A stretch of DNA of 64,000 nt from assembly GCA_963767475.1 (NCBI GenBank), contig CAVYEI010000002.1:1116001-1180000 (forward strand), read 5' to 3'. Below are positions 51,953-60,919 of this stretch, one piece after another. The notes beneath the pieces are model-generated. The model was not told the DNA's origin, searched no databases, and saw only the letters and a list, made by a program, of their open reading frames with translations. Within the stretch, counting starts at the first letter, position 1; each line of letters starts with the position of its first letter. This stretch comes from WHSW01 sp963767475. GTDB taxonomy: Bacteria; Actinomycetota; Thermoleophilia; Solirubrobacterales; 70-9. The translations under genes were made by a program, and so were the position numbers.

Positions 51953-52961
51953 GTGGGGGTTGGGGACCTGTCCGAGGTCCGTACGACGCCTGCAGGCCAG
52001 GCGACGCGGCCCCCTGCGAGCCAGCTGAGCGCTTTCGTTGCCTTCTGCGAACAGGGGCTCGGCCGCAGCTTTCGAGATCACGCCGACTTCCACGAGTTCT
52101 CCGTCAGCGAGTGGCGCCGCTTCTGCGAGCTCTTCCTTGGTTGGTCTGACGTCATCCGCGAGGGATCGGCGGAGCCCGCATGCGTCGGCGACGAGTGCGA
52201 GCACGCCGCCTTCTTTCCGCGGCTGCGCCTGAACTATGCGGAGAATCGCCTGCGGGTCGATTCGCCCGAGGATGCGGACGCGCCTGCCCTCGTTGCGCGT
52301 CACCCGAGCCGACCGGCCGACCGGCTCAGCCGCGGGGAGCTTCGCCGGCGCGTCGTCAGCCTCGCCGGCCACCTGTATGCGATCGCCGGCTACTCGCTGG
52401 GCGCCCTGATCGCGTTCGAGATCGCGCGCCGGCTCTCAGATGCGGGCGAGGAGGTGGAGTGGCTCGGCCTGATCGACCCTCAGCTCGATCATGCGTGTCT
52501 GCCGACGCGGCTGCGGTGGAAGTTCCGGCTGACGGAGCCGTTCCGGGTGTTGCGCTCGTCCCTTGACGCCCCCCGCGAGCGGCTACCCCGGGTCTTCCGT
52601 GCCGCGATCGCACGGACCGCACCATGGACTCGGGTCAGCCCGCCTCCGCCGGAGCAGCCGCTGCCGCCGGCTCTGGCCGAGTTCAGCTACATCGGCTTCA
52701 GGGCGTTCTGTGACGATCGCCCACGCCCATACGATGGCGGGGCGACCTGCTTCACAGCGGCGGACCGCCATCCCGGATATTGCGACTCGCTGCCTGTCTG
52801 GCGACGGGCCGCTCTCGCAGGAGCGGCTCTCGGGCGGCCACCTCGACGCGCTCGTTCCCCCAACCGTCGGCTCGCTCGCGGATCGCATCTCGGTCCACCT
52901 GGGGGCGGTCGACCGGAGTCCCGTCGCTTCCGTCACCCGCACTGAGGGGCGCCGGCCTTGA
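51953..52961 (+). pseudogene. Collapsed adenylate-forming synthetase/thioesterase gene (NRPS/PKS-like remnant)
   Basis: Residues 1 to about 140 match the N-terminal cap and early part of acetoacetyl-CoA synthetase-type enzymes: LSAFVAFCEQGLGRSFRD, FHEFSVSEWRRF, EHAAFFPRLRLNYAEN, LSRGELRRRVVSLAGHL. Near 52375 the protein jumps to a thioesterase domain: AIAGYSLGALIAFEIARRL (GYSLG nucleophile) and EWLGLIDPQ. The adenylation core and any carrier domain are missing. Near 52820 the thioesterase end shifts frame: LPVWRRAALAGA continues in another frame as SGGHLDALVPPTVGSLADRI. Two lesions suggest a non-functional remnant. The end overlaps the opposite gene. Confidence 0.72.
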
Positions 52962-54336
52962 ACTGCGCCAGGGTGCAGCGGTAGGCCTGCGGGTAGTAGT
53001 CGCCCATCGCGGCCGCCGCCGAGGCCGGATCGCCGTTCTGCGGAGCGTCCTGGACGGCGTAGAGGAAGTCGTCGTTGGGGAGCATGTTGCGGAGGATCAG
53101 CAGCTGACGGGCCTTCGGCTGCGTCGCCGATAGGGGGACGAAGGTTCCGCCGGCCGACTCGACCGCCGCCTGCTTGCCCTCGGGGGCGACGACGTAGGCG
53201 TAGTTGCCTTCGCTGTCAAGGGTCGTCTCGCCGTCGTAGGCGCAGCCGTAGTCGACCCCGCCGCCGGGCTCGGGGTTGGCGACCACGGGCCACGGCTTGC
53301 GGTAGATGTTGTTGCACAGCGACCAGTAGCGCAGCTGCAGGCTCGCCTGCGGCCACGGCACCGGGCTGGTCCCGGCGGGCACGGTCGCCCCCTTGCCGCG
53401 GACGACGACGACCTTGCCGGGTTGCGGTCGAAACAGGGCCGAGACGTAGGCGTTGTCGACGTTGGGGAAGAAGGCGTTGGTCGTCGACGCCGTCGCGCGG
53501 AAGAACTGCATGGCGGGTGGGCAGGCCGATCGGCGGCACGGCGCGGTGCCGCTCGAACCGCCCTGCAGCTTCTTGCCGATCGCCTTCAGCGCCGCGCGGG
53601 CGACGTCCTCCCGGGTCACGCCCAGGCGCTGCGCGAGCGCCCTGGCCGCCTGCTGCACGGCCTTGGCGGTCGTCGCGCTCGCGGCCAGTCGGCCGGTGGC
53701 CTTGGGGCAGCGCGGCAGGGTGACACGGTTGCCGTTGTCGACCAGGGTCACGGTCGGCAGCGCGACGGTGTCGTTGCCGCCGGTCGGCAGGTAGGTGCGG
53801 TAGAGGAGGTAGCCGATCGGGGCTCCGAGCGGGCCGGCGACCTCGCCGCTCGGCGCCAGCGGCAATGTGTTCGACTCGCCGGGCTGCGCGTCGCCGCTCA
53901 GCGTGAGCTCGAACGCGCCGCCGGGACCGCCGCTGACCTGGAACGGATTGATGCTGCCGCTGGAGGGGGCGATCAGGTAATCGGCGAGGCCTGAGGAGAC
54001 ATCGTTGGTCGTGAACGAGCCGAAGCTGTCGTCGTAGACGTTGAACGACATGTAGCGGGCGTCGGGGTAGGTCCCGTCGACCTCGATGCTGAGCCCGTCG
54101 GTGGCGAGGAAGGGCGTCGTCCAGTAGGTGGCCGCGGCGTCCGGGAAGGCGACGTTCGCCGTCGACGGCGTCGTCTCCAGCCACCAGGAGCAGTACGGGA
54201 ACTGGTCGGCTGCCGGCGCGGCGGCGGTGGCCGTGGCGGCCGCCGGCAGCGAGGCGAGCAGCAGCCCGATCCCGAGCGTCAGCAGGCTGATAAAGAGCGC
54301 GGGGGCGTGCCGGTGCGACGGGAGCGGTCTGGGCAT
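52933..54336 (-). CDS. Secreted protein of unknown function
   Basis: 467 residues with a signal peptide (LFISLLTLGIGLLLASLPAAATA). The mature part includes YCSWWLETTPSTANVAFPDAAATYW, YPDARYMSFNVYDDSFGSF, IGYLLYRTYLPTGGND and LQLRYWSLCNNIYRKPW, a beta-rich layout reminiscent of DUF1214-type extracellular domains. Cysteines are few and scattered. I cannot name the family. It is next to a Rieske/MpaB pair on the same strand, with a 64-base gap to the Rieske gene. Confidence 0.75.
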   Translation of the reverse strand: MPRPLPSHRHAPALFISLLTLGIGLLLASLPAAATATAAAPAADQFPYCSWWLETTPSTANVAFPDAAATYWTTPFLATDGLSIEVDGTYPDARYMSFNVYDDSFGSFTTNDVSSGLADYLIAPSSGSINPFQVSGGPGGAFELTLSGDAQPGESNTLPLAPSGEVAGPLGAPIGYLLYRTYLPTGGNDTVALPTVTLVDNGNRVTLPRCPKATGRLAASATTAKAVQQAARALAQRLGVTREDVARAALKAIGKKLQGGSSGTAPCRRSACPPAMQFFRATASTTNAFFPNVDNAYVSALFRPQPGKVVVVRGKGATVPAGTSPVPWPQASLQLRYWSLCNNIYRKPWPVVANPEPGGGVDYGCAYDGETTLDSEGNYAYVVAPEGKQAAVESAGGTFVPLSATQPKARQLLILRNMLPNDDFLYAVQDAPQNGDPASAAAAMGDYYPQAYRCTLAQFKAGAPQCG

Positions 54337-54400
54337 GGTCGGTTCCCGCCGGGGTGGATGGACGTCGGCAGCCTCCGCATAGGTCTTCGGGAGATCGGCG

Positions 54401-54763
54401 CTAGGCCTTGAGTGGCCCGCGCGACTCCAGCGGCTTCTTCGCCGGGCCGCGGAGGACCTTGCCGTCGACCGTAAAGCGCGAGCCGTGGCAGGGGCACTGC
54501 CAGCCGGTCCGCTCGGAGTCGAAGGCGACTACGCAGCGCAGGTGGGTGCAGATCGGCGAGACGGCGTGCACGACGCCGTCGGGATCGCGGTAGGCGGCGA
54601 CCTTGTCGCCGTCGACGTCGACGACCCTGCCCTCTCCGGGCTTCAACTGGTCGAGCGGGCCGGCGAAGCGCATCGCCACCCGGTCGGTGACCAGGCGCAC
54701 CGGGGCGAGGGCGAGCCTGACGATCGATCCTGCCAGTCCGACGACGCGCTCGGCGGCGTTCAT
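54401..54763 (-). CDS. Rieske [2Fe-2S] protein
   Basis: 120 residues. A short hydrophobic/amphipathic N-terminus (AERVVGLAGSIVRLALAP) leads to a Rieske domain with ligands in PICTHLRCVV (C-x-H) and WQCPCHGSRF (C-x-x-H). All cluster ligands are present, plus the two disulfide-position cysteines. It should transfer electrons, probably to the MpaB-family oxygenase encoded just upstream, whose stop overlaps this start (ATGA). Confidence 0.92.
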   Translation of the reverse strand: MNAAERVVGLAGSIVRLALAPVRLVTDRVAMRFAGPLDQLKPGEGRVVDVDGDKVAAYRDPDGVVHAVSPICTHLRCVVAFDSERTGWQCPCHGSRFTVDGKVLRGPAKKPLESRGPLKA

Positions 54764-55647
54764 CGGGCCGGCTCGAACAGCCTCGACGTCCGGCCGCCGC
54801 GGATCCGCTTGCGCTCGGTTTTGGCGACGAGATCGAAGAGGAACTCGCAGCTTCCCCGGCGCATAGGCCCGGGTGCGATCGGCAACCCGCGGCGGATCGC
54901 CAGCGTCAGCGCCTCGAAGGCGGCCTGGTCGGCGCGGTTCCACGCCAGCCCGTAGAGCTCGCGGGCGCGCCCGGGAAGCGTGCCGCGGAGGACGAACTCG
55001 AGCGCTCGCATCCCGGGCCGGTTGTAGCTCGGCACCGGGATCCCGAAGCCGGTCTCATAGCCGGCGATCCGCGCCTCCTCGGTGAGGAAGACGAACTCGC
55101 TGCGGATCCGTTCGTCCCAGGCCGCCTGGAACTCGGCGTAGGTCGCCGGTGCGACCTCGGCCGGCATCCCGAACAGCTCGCCCCAGCGGACGTACTCGCC
55201 CCACATCCGCTCGCGCTCGGCGTCCGAGAGCCGGCGAACCGTGGTCTCGTAGATCGTCCGCGCGGAGTCGAAGGTGGTCGCGACCACGCCCCAGAGCATC
55301 TCCTCCGGGTCCATGGCCGAGTAGGCCGTCCCCGCCGGCCACGGCCCGAGCGGCTCGTCGAGCGTTCCGTTGACGCGCTGGTGCAGCCGGTGGACGAAGG
55401 CGAGCGCCTTGTCGGCCTGCTCGCGATCGCCGAAGAAGACCGCCTCGAACATCTTCGCCGTGTGCGCGAGGCGCTGGAATGGCTTCATCTTCGCCGCCGT
55501 GTGGGCCGCGGTGCCGTAGTAGGCGAGCGGATGCATCATCGCCCCGAGCATCAGGGCCCGCTGGCCGTAGAGCAGGCCGACCGCGCGCTCCTCCTGGACC
55601 TGGCGCAGGATCGATTCGCCGCGGGGGAAGTAGCCGTTCGAGGACAT
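54760..55647 (-). CDS. MpaB-family (DUF2236) oxygenase
   Basis: 295 residues: YFPRGESILRQVQEERAVGLLYGQRALMLGAMMHPLAYYGTAAHT carries the conserved Arg/His region, followed by RLAHTAKMFEAVFFG, VHRLHQRVNG, DPEEMLWGVVATTFDS, WGEYVRWGELFGMP and FVLRGTLPGRARELYGL. This family includes heme b oxygenases such as latex-clearing protein. It is co-translated with a Rieske protein and divergent from a TetR regulator across an inverted repeat. The substrate is unknown, probably a hydrophobic compound. Confidence 0.88.
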   Translation of the reverse strand: MSSNGYFPRGESILRQVQEERAVGLLYGQRALMLGAMMHPLAYYGTAAHTAAKMKPFQRLAHTAKMFEAVFFGDREQADKALAFVHRLHQRVNGTLDEPLGPWPAGTAYSAMDPEEMLWGVVATTFDSARTIYETTVRRLSDAERERMWGEYVRWGELFGMPAEVAPATYAEFQAAWDERIRSEFVFLTEEARIAGYETGFGIPVPSYNRPGMRALEFVLRGTLPGRARELYGLAWNRADQAAFEALTLAIRRGLPIAPGPMRRGSCEFLFDLVAKTERKRIRGGRTSRLFEPAR

Positions 55648-55658
55648 CTGGGAACGAA

Positions 55659-55687
55659 CGTTGCCAATCTACCACACTCTGGCAACG
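55659..55687. promoter_or_regulatory. Inverted-repeat operator between mpaB-type and tetR genes
   Basis: Perfect 8-bp arms CGTTGCCA (55659-55666) and TGGCAACG (55680-55687) flank a 13-base spacer. It sits 12 bases from the MpaB-type start and 32 bases before the TetR start, so a TetR dimer bound here would control both directions. A further TTTGCCACACATGCCACA lies beside it. Confidence 0.7.
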
Positions 55688-55718
55688 GTCTTTGCCACAC
55701 ATGCCACACTTGGGCGCG

Positions 55719-56354
55719 ATGGCCTCCAGCGCACCCACCGGCATCTACGGCGGCGTACCCGCGTCAGAGCGGCGCGCCGATCGCCGCGAGCGCCTGCTCG
55801 ACGCGGGGCTCGACGTGCTCGGCACCGACGGCTGGCAAGCGACCACGGTGCGCGGGATCTGCGAGCGGGCAAAGCTCAATCCGCGCTATTTCTACGAGAG
55901 CTTCGCCGGCCTCGACGAGCTTCTGGTCGCGGTCTTCGACCGGATCTCCGCCGAGGCGTTGGCGGCGGTCGTGCGCGCAGTGGACGAGAACCCGGGCGAT
56001 CAGGAAGCGACGGCGCGCGCGGCGATCGGAGGCTTCGTCGCCCTGATGACCGACGACCCGCGCAAGGGCCGGGTCGCTCTGGTCGAGGCGATGGGCTCCG
56101 AGGCGCTGATGCGCCGCCGCCTCGACACGCTGCAACAGGCCGCCGAGGTGGTGGTCGCCTACGGGCGCGAACTGCCCCAGGGCCGCAAGGCCGACGAGCA
56201 GACGATCCAGCTCACGGCCCAGATGCTCGTCGGCGGCCTGATCGAGGCCCTGATCGCCTGGTTCGAGGGCCGGCTCGAGGTCTCGCGCGAGCGCCTGGTC
56301 GAGCACTGCGCGGCGCTGTTCGTCGCCGCCGTCGGAGTCTCGGCGGAGCGCTAG
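55719..56354 (+). CDS. TetR-family transcriptional regulator
   Basis: 211 residues. The N-terminal helix-turn-helix (about 20-65) reads RRERLLDAGLDVLGTDGWQATTVRGICERAKLNPRYFYESFAGLDELLVAVFD. The C-terminal ligand domain is helical and variable. The start at 55719 follows the operator region. It likely represses the divergent MpaB/Rieske genes and itself. The stop shares CTAG with the convergent ferritin gene. Confidence 0.92.
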   Translation: MASSAPTGIYGGVPASERRADRRERLLDAGLDVLGTDGWQATTVRGICERAKLNPRYFYESFAGLDELLVAVFDRISAEALAAVVRAVDENPGDQEATARAAIGGFVALMTDDPRKGRVALVEAMGSEALMRRRLDTLQQAAEVVVAYGRELPQGRKADEQTIQLTAQMLVGGLIEALIAWFEGRLEVSRERLVEHCAALFVAAVGVSAER

Positions 56355-56881
56355 GCGCCGCCGGCCTCGGGCGGAGCGTCCGAGTCGCCGTCCTCGCCGG
56401 GGGCCTCGCGGGCGATGAAGTCCTCGACCAGGAGCAGGTTGTCGGACGCGCGCTCGACCACGTTGAGCAGATCCTGCATCAGCGCGACCTCCTCCACCTG
56501 CTCCTTGACGAACCACTGCATGAACTGCTCGGCTCGATAGTCCTTGGTCGTGCGGGCGAGCTCGAACAGGCTGTAGATCTCCTCGCCGACGCGCTTTTCC
56601 TGCTCGAGCGCCAGCCGCACGGGGGCTACGTCGTCGTCGAACTTCGTCTGCTGGGCCTTGATGTCGGGGATCGCAACCGGCTCGTCGACGTCGAGCAGGT
56701 ACTGGACCATCATCATCGCGTGGCTGCGCTCCTCGAGCCCTTGGCGATAGAAGAACGAGGCCAATCGCGGCAGCGTCTCGGAGTCGTAGTGGACGGCGAT
56801 GCCGATGTACTGCATCGCGGCGCTGAACTCGTTCGCGATCTGGTCGTTGAGCGCTGCGGGAAAGCGCTTCTTCTTGGCCAT
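56351..56881 (-). CDS. Ferritin
   Basis: 176 residues of the non-heme ferritin type: ALNDQIANEFSAAMQYIGIAVHY (first Glu), LASFFYRQGLEERSHAMMMVQYL (E-x-x-H), and EEIYSLFELARTTKDYRAEQFMQWFVKEQVEEVALMQDLL (E...Q/E pair). Ferroxidase ligands appear complete. The C-terminus is an acidic Ala/Gly/Pro tail. It stores iron and protects against Fenton chemistry. Confidence 0.93.
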   Translation of the reverse strand: MAKKKRFPAALNDQIANEFSAAMQYIGIAVHYDSETLPRLASFFYRQGLEERSHAMMMVQYLLDVDEPVAIPDIKAQQTKFDDDVAPVRLALEQEKRVGEEIYSLFELARTTKDYRAEQFMQWFVKEQVEEVALMQDLLNVVERASDNLLLVEDFIAREAPGEDGDSDAPPEAGGA

Positions 56882-56890
56882 ACGTCGACC

Positions 56891-57964
56891 CTACCGCTCC
56901 GCCCAGCGGAAGCCGGTCTCCGACTGGGATGGGTCCATCGGGCTGGTCGGCATTCCGGCCGGCACCGCCGGGTCGTTGTAGCCGGAAGGGGCAACGTCGT
57001 TGGGGGTGGTGGCGTGAAAGAGCGAGGCCAGGTACTGGATCTGGCCGCGGCCGCATTCGAGCTCTCCCTGGCCGCCGCCGTAGACCGCGATCTCGTTCGC
57101 TTCGCAGTACTCGTAGATCGCCAGCAGCTCCTCCAGCGACCCGAACCGTGAGGGCTTCGAGTTGATCGCCTTGCGGGCCATCTTCTTGACGTCTGCGAGC
57201 GAGTGCAGGGGCGCGTCCCAGGTGACCCGGTCGGCGTGCGGCTCGAGCACCTTCCGGGCGCCGTCGTTGTCGAGGTCGGGATCCTCGAGGTAGGCATCGG
57301 GGAACTTCTCGGCGACGGCGCGGTAGAGCTCGGGATCGGTGTCGACGTCGACCGGGGTGCCTTTGTACATGCCCTTCAGGTCGAGGATCTGCACCGGCGC
57401 CAGGGCGGCGATCTCGTCGATCAGCTTCGACTCCCAGTCGTTCTCGGGGTCGAGCTTGAACTCAAGCTCGGGGTAGCGCGCGAGGCGCTTTCGGATCGGC
57501 TCGGTGGTCGACTTGGCCGCGTTCTCGCCGAAGCCGCCGAGCCGGGTCGAGCAGACGAAGCGAAGCGGCTGGGGATCGCGTTCGACCACCTCCCAGAGGG
57601 CGAGCCCGTTCTGGCGCAGCGCAAGGTCGAGGGCCGCCGACTCATAGGCCCAGCGGCGGTAGTGGCGCGAGGGCTCGCGCTCGGGCGGGGCGCCCGGGAA
57701 CAGGTCGAGCTCGCCGAGCAGCTCGCAGGCCTCGCCCAGCGTCTCGGGGCCGCTGAGGTCGAGTACCGGGCCGGCGTCGCGGTGGGCGATGTGGTCGAGC
57801 ACGTCGTAGACGACGTCCTCGCCGATCCCCTCCTTGCCGCCGCCGCGCAGGTGGACCACGGTCGAGGGCCGGGTGAACTCGCCGAACTCGCGGTCGTGGC
57901 CGCTGAGCTCGTAGCTGTCGATCTCGAGCGGGAGCTCGGCGAGGCGGTCGTAGGCGATGCTCAT
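56891..57964 (-). CDS. Enolase-superfamily enzyme (muconate cycloisomerase/o-succinylbenzoate synthase-like)
   Basis: 357 residues. N-terminal capping domain (VVHLRGGGKEGIGEDVVY), then a barrel with a Lys in LEFKLDPEND, metal Asp in QILDLKGMYKG, metal Glu in DAYLEDPDLD, and Lys in INSKPSRFGSLEELL. The end GYNDPAVPAGMPTSPMDP is unusual. The spacing fits mandelate-racemase/MLE subgroups. The reaction could be a cycloisomerisation, dehydration or epimerisation; the neighbours do not decide it. Confidence 0.82.
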   Translation of the reverse strand: MSIAYDRLAELPLEIDSYELSGHDREFGEFTRPSTVVHLRGGGKEGIGEDVVYDVLDHIAHRDAGPVLDLSGPETLGEACELLGELDLFPGAPPEREPSRHYRRWAYESAALDLALRQNGLALWEVVERDPQPLRFVCSTRLGGFGENAAKSTTEPIRKRLARYPELEFKLDPENDWESKLIDEIAALAPVQILDLKGMYKGTPVDVDTDPELYRAVAEKFPDAYLEDPDLDNDGARKVLEPHADRVTWDAPLHSLADVKKMARKAINSKPSRFGSLEELLAIYEYCEANEIAVYGGGQGELECGRGQIQYLASLFHATTPNDVAPSGYNDPAVPAGMPTSPMDPSQSETGFRWAER

Positions 57965-57998
57965 CGGCGGCCAGACTACCTAGTGCCGGGCGCGGCGT

Positions 57999-58424
57999 TC
58001 AATCGTCACTGGGTACAGGAACCACGAGCACGGGTCGCTCGGAGAGGTGAAGCAGCTTGGTCGGGGTCGAGCCGACGATCGCGCTCTTGATCGGGTGCTC
58101 GCCGTAGGTGCCGACGACGATCGCCCGCGCGTCGTGCTCCTGGGCGAGCGCCAGCAGGGCGTCGACGGGGCGCTCGGGGATCAGCGCCAGGGTCGCGTCG
58201 ACCCCGGCCTGCTTGGCACGCTCGATCGCCGGCGCGGTGACGCGCTCGCCGAACTTGCGCACCTCCTCGCGATGCGCGCTGTGCTCCTCGCCGTAGCCGC
58301 CGGGCTCGTAGCCGAAGGCGATCACGAGCTTGTCACCGGTCGTCCGGGCCAGCTCGATCGCCTCCTCGAGCGCCGCCTGCGCGCACTCGCAGCCGTCATA
58401 TCCGACCACCAATGCTCGCGCCAT
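57999..58424 (-). CDS. Universal stress protein (UspA type)
   Basis: 141 residues: VVGYDGCECAQAALEEAIELA at the N-terminus, ALLALAQEHDARAIVVGTYGEHPIKSAIVGSTPTKLLHLSERPVLVVP at the C-terminus. The G-x-x-x-(9)-G-S/T pattern of ATP-binding Usp proteins is present. It lies two bases after the stop of the upstream permease gene on the same strand, so it is probably translated from the same message. Confidence 0.93.
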   Translation of the reverse strand: MARALVVGYDGCECAQAALEEAIELARTTGDKLVIAFGYEPGGYGEEHSAHREEVRKFGERVTAPAIERAKQAGVDATLALIPERPVDALLALAQEHDARAIVVGTYGEHPIKSAIVGSTPTKLLHLSERPVLVVPVPSDD

Positions 58425-58425
58425 C

Positions 58426-60060
58426 TCAGTCCTTCCCTTCGCCCGAATCGGTCAGCCCCGCGTCGGCCGCTTCCTCGGACACGCCCGACCGCCTCGACCT
58501 TGCCCTCGCCGACCGCGACCGCGTGCGGCACGTGCTCGAACGGGTGGCGTCCGAAGAACTCCTTCGCCCGTTCGGGCCCGAACAGCCTCCAAAGGGCCAT
58601 CAGCAACAGCCCGCCGAGGGTGAAGACGAGTCGCGATCGCCAGCGGCACCCCGAGCCCGAAGGCCTCGCTGCCGCTGTAGGAGGCCTTCGGATCGGCGAG
58701 GTCCAGCGCCGACTCGTAGAGCAGGTAGAAGAGCATCACCGCGCCGATCAGCGGCGCGACGCCGATGAAGAGGAAGTTCTTCACCGAGTCGGTGCAGCTC
58801 GTGGCGCCAGTAGATCGCGCAGGCAAAGCCGGTGAGGCCGTAGTAGAAGGCGATCATCAGCGAGAGCGCCGAGAGCGAGTCGAAGAGGAAGTTCTCGGAG
58901 ATCAGCTTGCCGGGGACGTACCAGAGGGTCGCCGAGCGCGCCGACCACGATCGTGCCGAAGGCCGGGGTCAGGTAGCGGGGATGGATGCTGGCGAACTTC
59001 TTCGGCAGCGCTCCGGCAGCGGCCATCGACAGCGAGGTGCGCGATCCGGGGAGGATCGTCGTCTGCGCCGAGGAGATGCCGGAGATGATCACCGCGATCA
59101 CCAGCAGCTTGCCGAGGCCGGAACCGAGCGCCTCGTCGGCGACCGCGCCGAGCACGCCGGCGTCGTCGTCGAACTTCTCGACCTTGCCGAGGCCGGCGTA
59201 GGCGATCAGCGCGACCGCGACCGCGACGTAGGTGCCGAGCAGGATCACGGTGCTCGCGAGACCCGCGAGGCCGGGCGCCGCGCGACGAGTCCTTGCTCTC
59301 CTCGGAGAGGTTGACGGCGCTCTCCCAGCCCCAGTAGATGAACACCGCGAGCAGGACCCCGCTGAGCAGGACGCCGAGTACTCGACCCCGAACGGCGAGA
59401 GCCAGCTCAGCTCCGGGGCTGATCGAGCTCGTCGGGGACCTTGTCGAAGATCAGCCGCACGAACACGGCGCCGGCGAACAGCAACAGCGACGCCGACCTG
59501 GCCGAGGGTCAGGAACCGCTGCAGATGGGCCGAGAGCTCGGTGCCGATCACGCAGATCGTCGTCATCACGGCGATGATCGCCACCGCCAGCAGCGGCGAC
59601 CGCGAGCTCGGACTTGTACAGCGGCTTGCCGCCGTCGAAGGTCGAGCCCGAGCAGGTCGTAGAGGTAGTAGGCCGAGACGTCGGCGAGCGAGCCGACCAC
59701 GAGGATCCCGGTCGTGCAGATCGCCCAGCCGCCGATCCAGCCCATGTACGGGCCCGAGCGCGCGCGTCACCCAGGAGAAGGTCGTGCCGCAGTCGGTGTC
59801 GACGCGGTTCATGTAGAAGAACGCCGCGGCGATGAAGAACATCGGCACGAACGAGAGCAGCAGCACGCCGGCGCCTTGACGCCGACCGCGACCACGATCG
59901 AGCCGATCACCGCCGCCAGCGAGTAGGCGGGCGCGGTCGAGGCGAGCCCGATGCAGAGCCCGTCGCCAGAACCCGATCGCGTCCTTCTTCAGGCCCTTTT
60001 CGATGTGTTCCGCGTGAGGATCGGCGCGGTCCCGCCTGCGGCTACGCTGGCGCTCTCCAT
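58426..60060 (-). pseudogene. APC-family amino acid permease, many frameshifts
   Basis: Read by joining frames, this is a permease of about 530 residues with the APC core: DGLCIGLASTAPAYSLAAVIGS, FFYMNRVDTDCGTTFSWVTRALGPYMGWIGGW, VIGTELSAHLQRFLTLGQV, FIYWGWESAVNLSEESKD, LASTVILLGTYVAVAVALIAYAG, SSAQTTILPGSRTSLSMAAAG, RYLTPAFGTIVVG, FYYGLTGFACAIYWRHEL. At least 13 single-base insertions or deletions occur (for example near 59966, 59875, 59760, 59648, 59600, 59495, 59415, 59380, 59280, 58940, 58795, 58638, 58490). Residue conservation continues through all of them, so sequence error is the best explanation. Confidence 0.85.
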
Positions 60061-60085
60061 GCGCCGCCCACCCTAACCGCCTATG

Positions 60086-60846
60086 CTACGCCCGGTACTC
60101 CGGGTTCGGGAAGTCGAAGCGACAGCCCGCGTCCCACTTCGTGCGCTGGTTGCCGTGCGCGGGGATCCCGCCGGCGTCCTTGAGCATCCGCGCCAGGTGC
60201 AGCATGTTCCAGGTCGCGAAGGTGGTGTTGCGGTTGGTGAAGTCGTTCTCGGGTCCGCCGGAGCCCTCGTCGAGGTAGGACGGGCCCGGCCCGGCCTCGC
60301 CGATCCAGCCCGAGTCGGCCTGCGGCGGGATCGTGTAGCCGAGGTGCTGGAGCGAGTAGAGGGTGTTCATCGCGCAGTGCTTGACCCCGTCCTCGTTGCC
60401 GGTCACCAGGCAGCCGCCGACGCGCCCGTAGTAGGCGTACTGGCCCTCGTCGTTGAGCAGGTGCGAGTTGCCGTAGAGGCGCTCGACGATCTGGGTCGCG
60501 ACCGACGACTTCTCGCCGAGCCAGATCGACATCCCGAGCACGAGGATGTCGGCCGCCATCACCCGCTCGAAGATCGCGGCCACTCGTCGGCGTCCCAGCC
60601 GTGCTCGGTCATGTCCGGCCAGACGCCGGTGGCGATCTCGTGGTCGATCGCGCGGATGCAGTCGACCTCGACCCCGTTCCGGCGCATGATCTCGATCGAG
60701 ATGTCCATCAGGCCCTGGGTGTTGGAGATCTCGGGGCTGCGCTTCAGCGTGCAGTTGATGAACATCGCCTTCAGGTCCGAGTAGTCGGTGTCGCTGGTCT
60801 CGCAGAGCTCGGCCTGCATCTCGTTCAGAACCTCTCGCTCGCTCAC
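60086..60846 (-). pseudogene. NADPH-dependent FMN reductase/flavodoxin-family protein, frameshifted
   Basis: About 253 residues in two frames. The first part reads LKAMFINCTLKRSPEISNTQGLMDISIEIMRRNGVEVDCI (FMN phosphate loop TLKRSPEISNT). The second reads AAIFERVMAADILVLGMSIWLGEKSSVATQIVERLYG, then YYGRVGGCLVTGNEDGVKHCAMN. The frame changes near 60583 after DADEWP. The fold binds FMN and reduces quinones, flavins or similar acceptors. Start ATG 60846, stop TAG 60086. Confidence 0.85.
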
Positions 60847-60919
60847 TCTCGCTCCTCGGTTCGGGGTCGCAGGGGAGTCGGCCTTGACCGCGATCCGTTA
60901 CAGCCATAGGCTCCGTCCT

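Noticed and set aside
58426..60060. True multi-step pseudogenisation of the amino acid permease
   Set aside because: Conserved residues continue in whichever frame is open across more than a dozen indels, and all neighbouring genes to the window end are affected the same way; sequence error is simpler.
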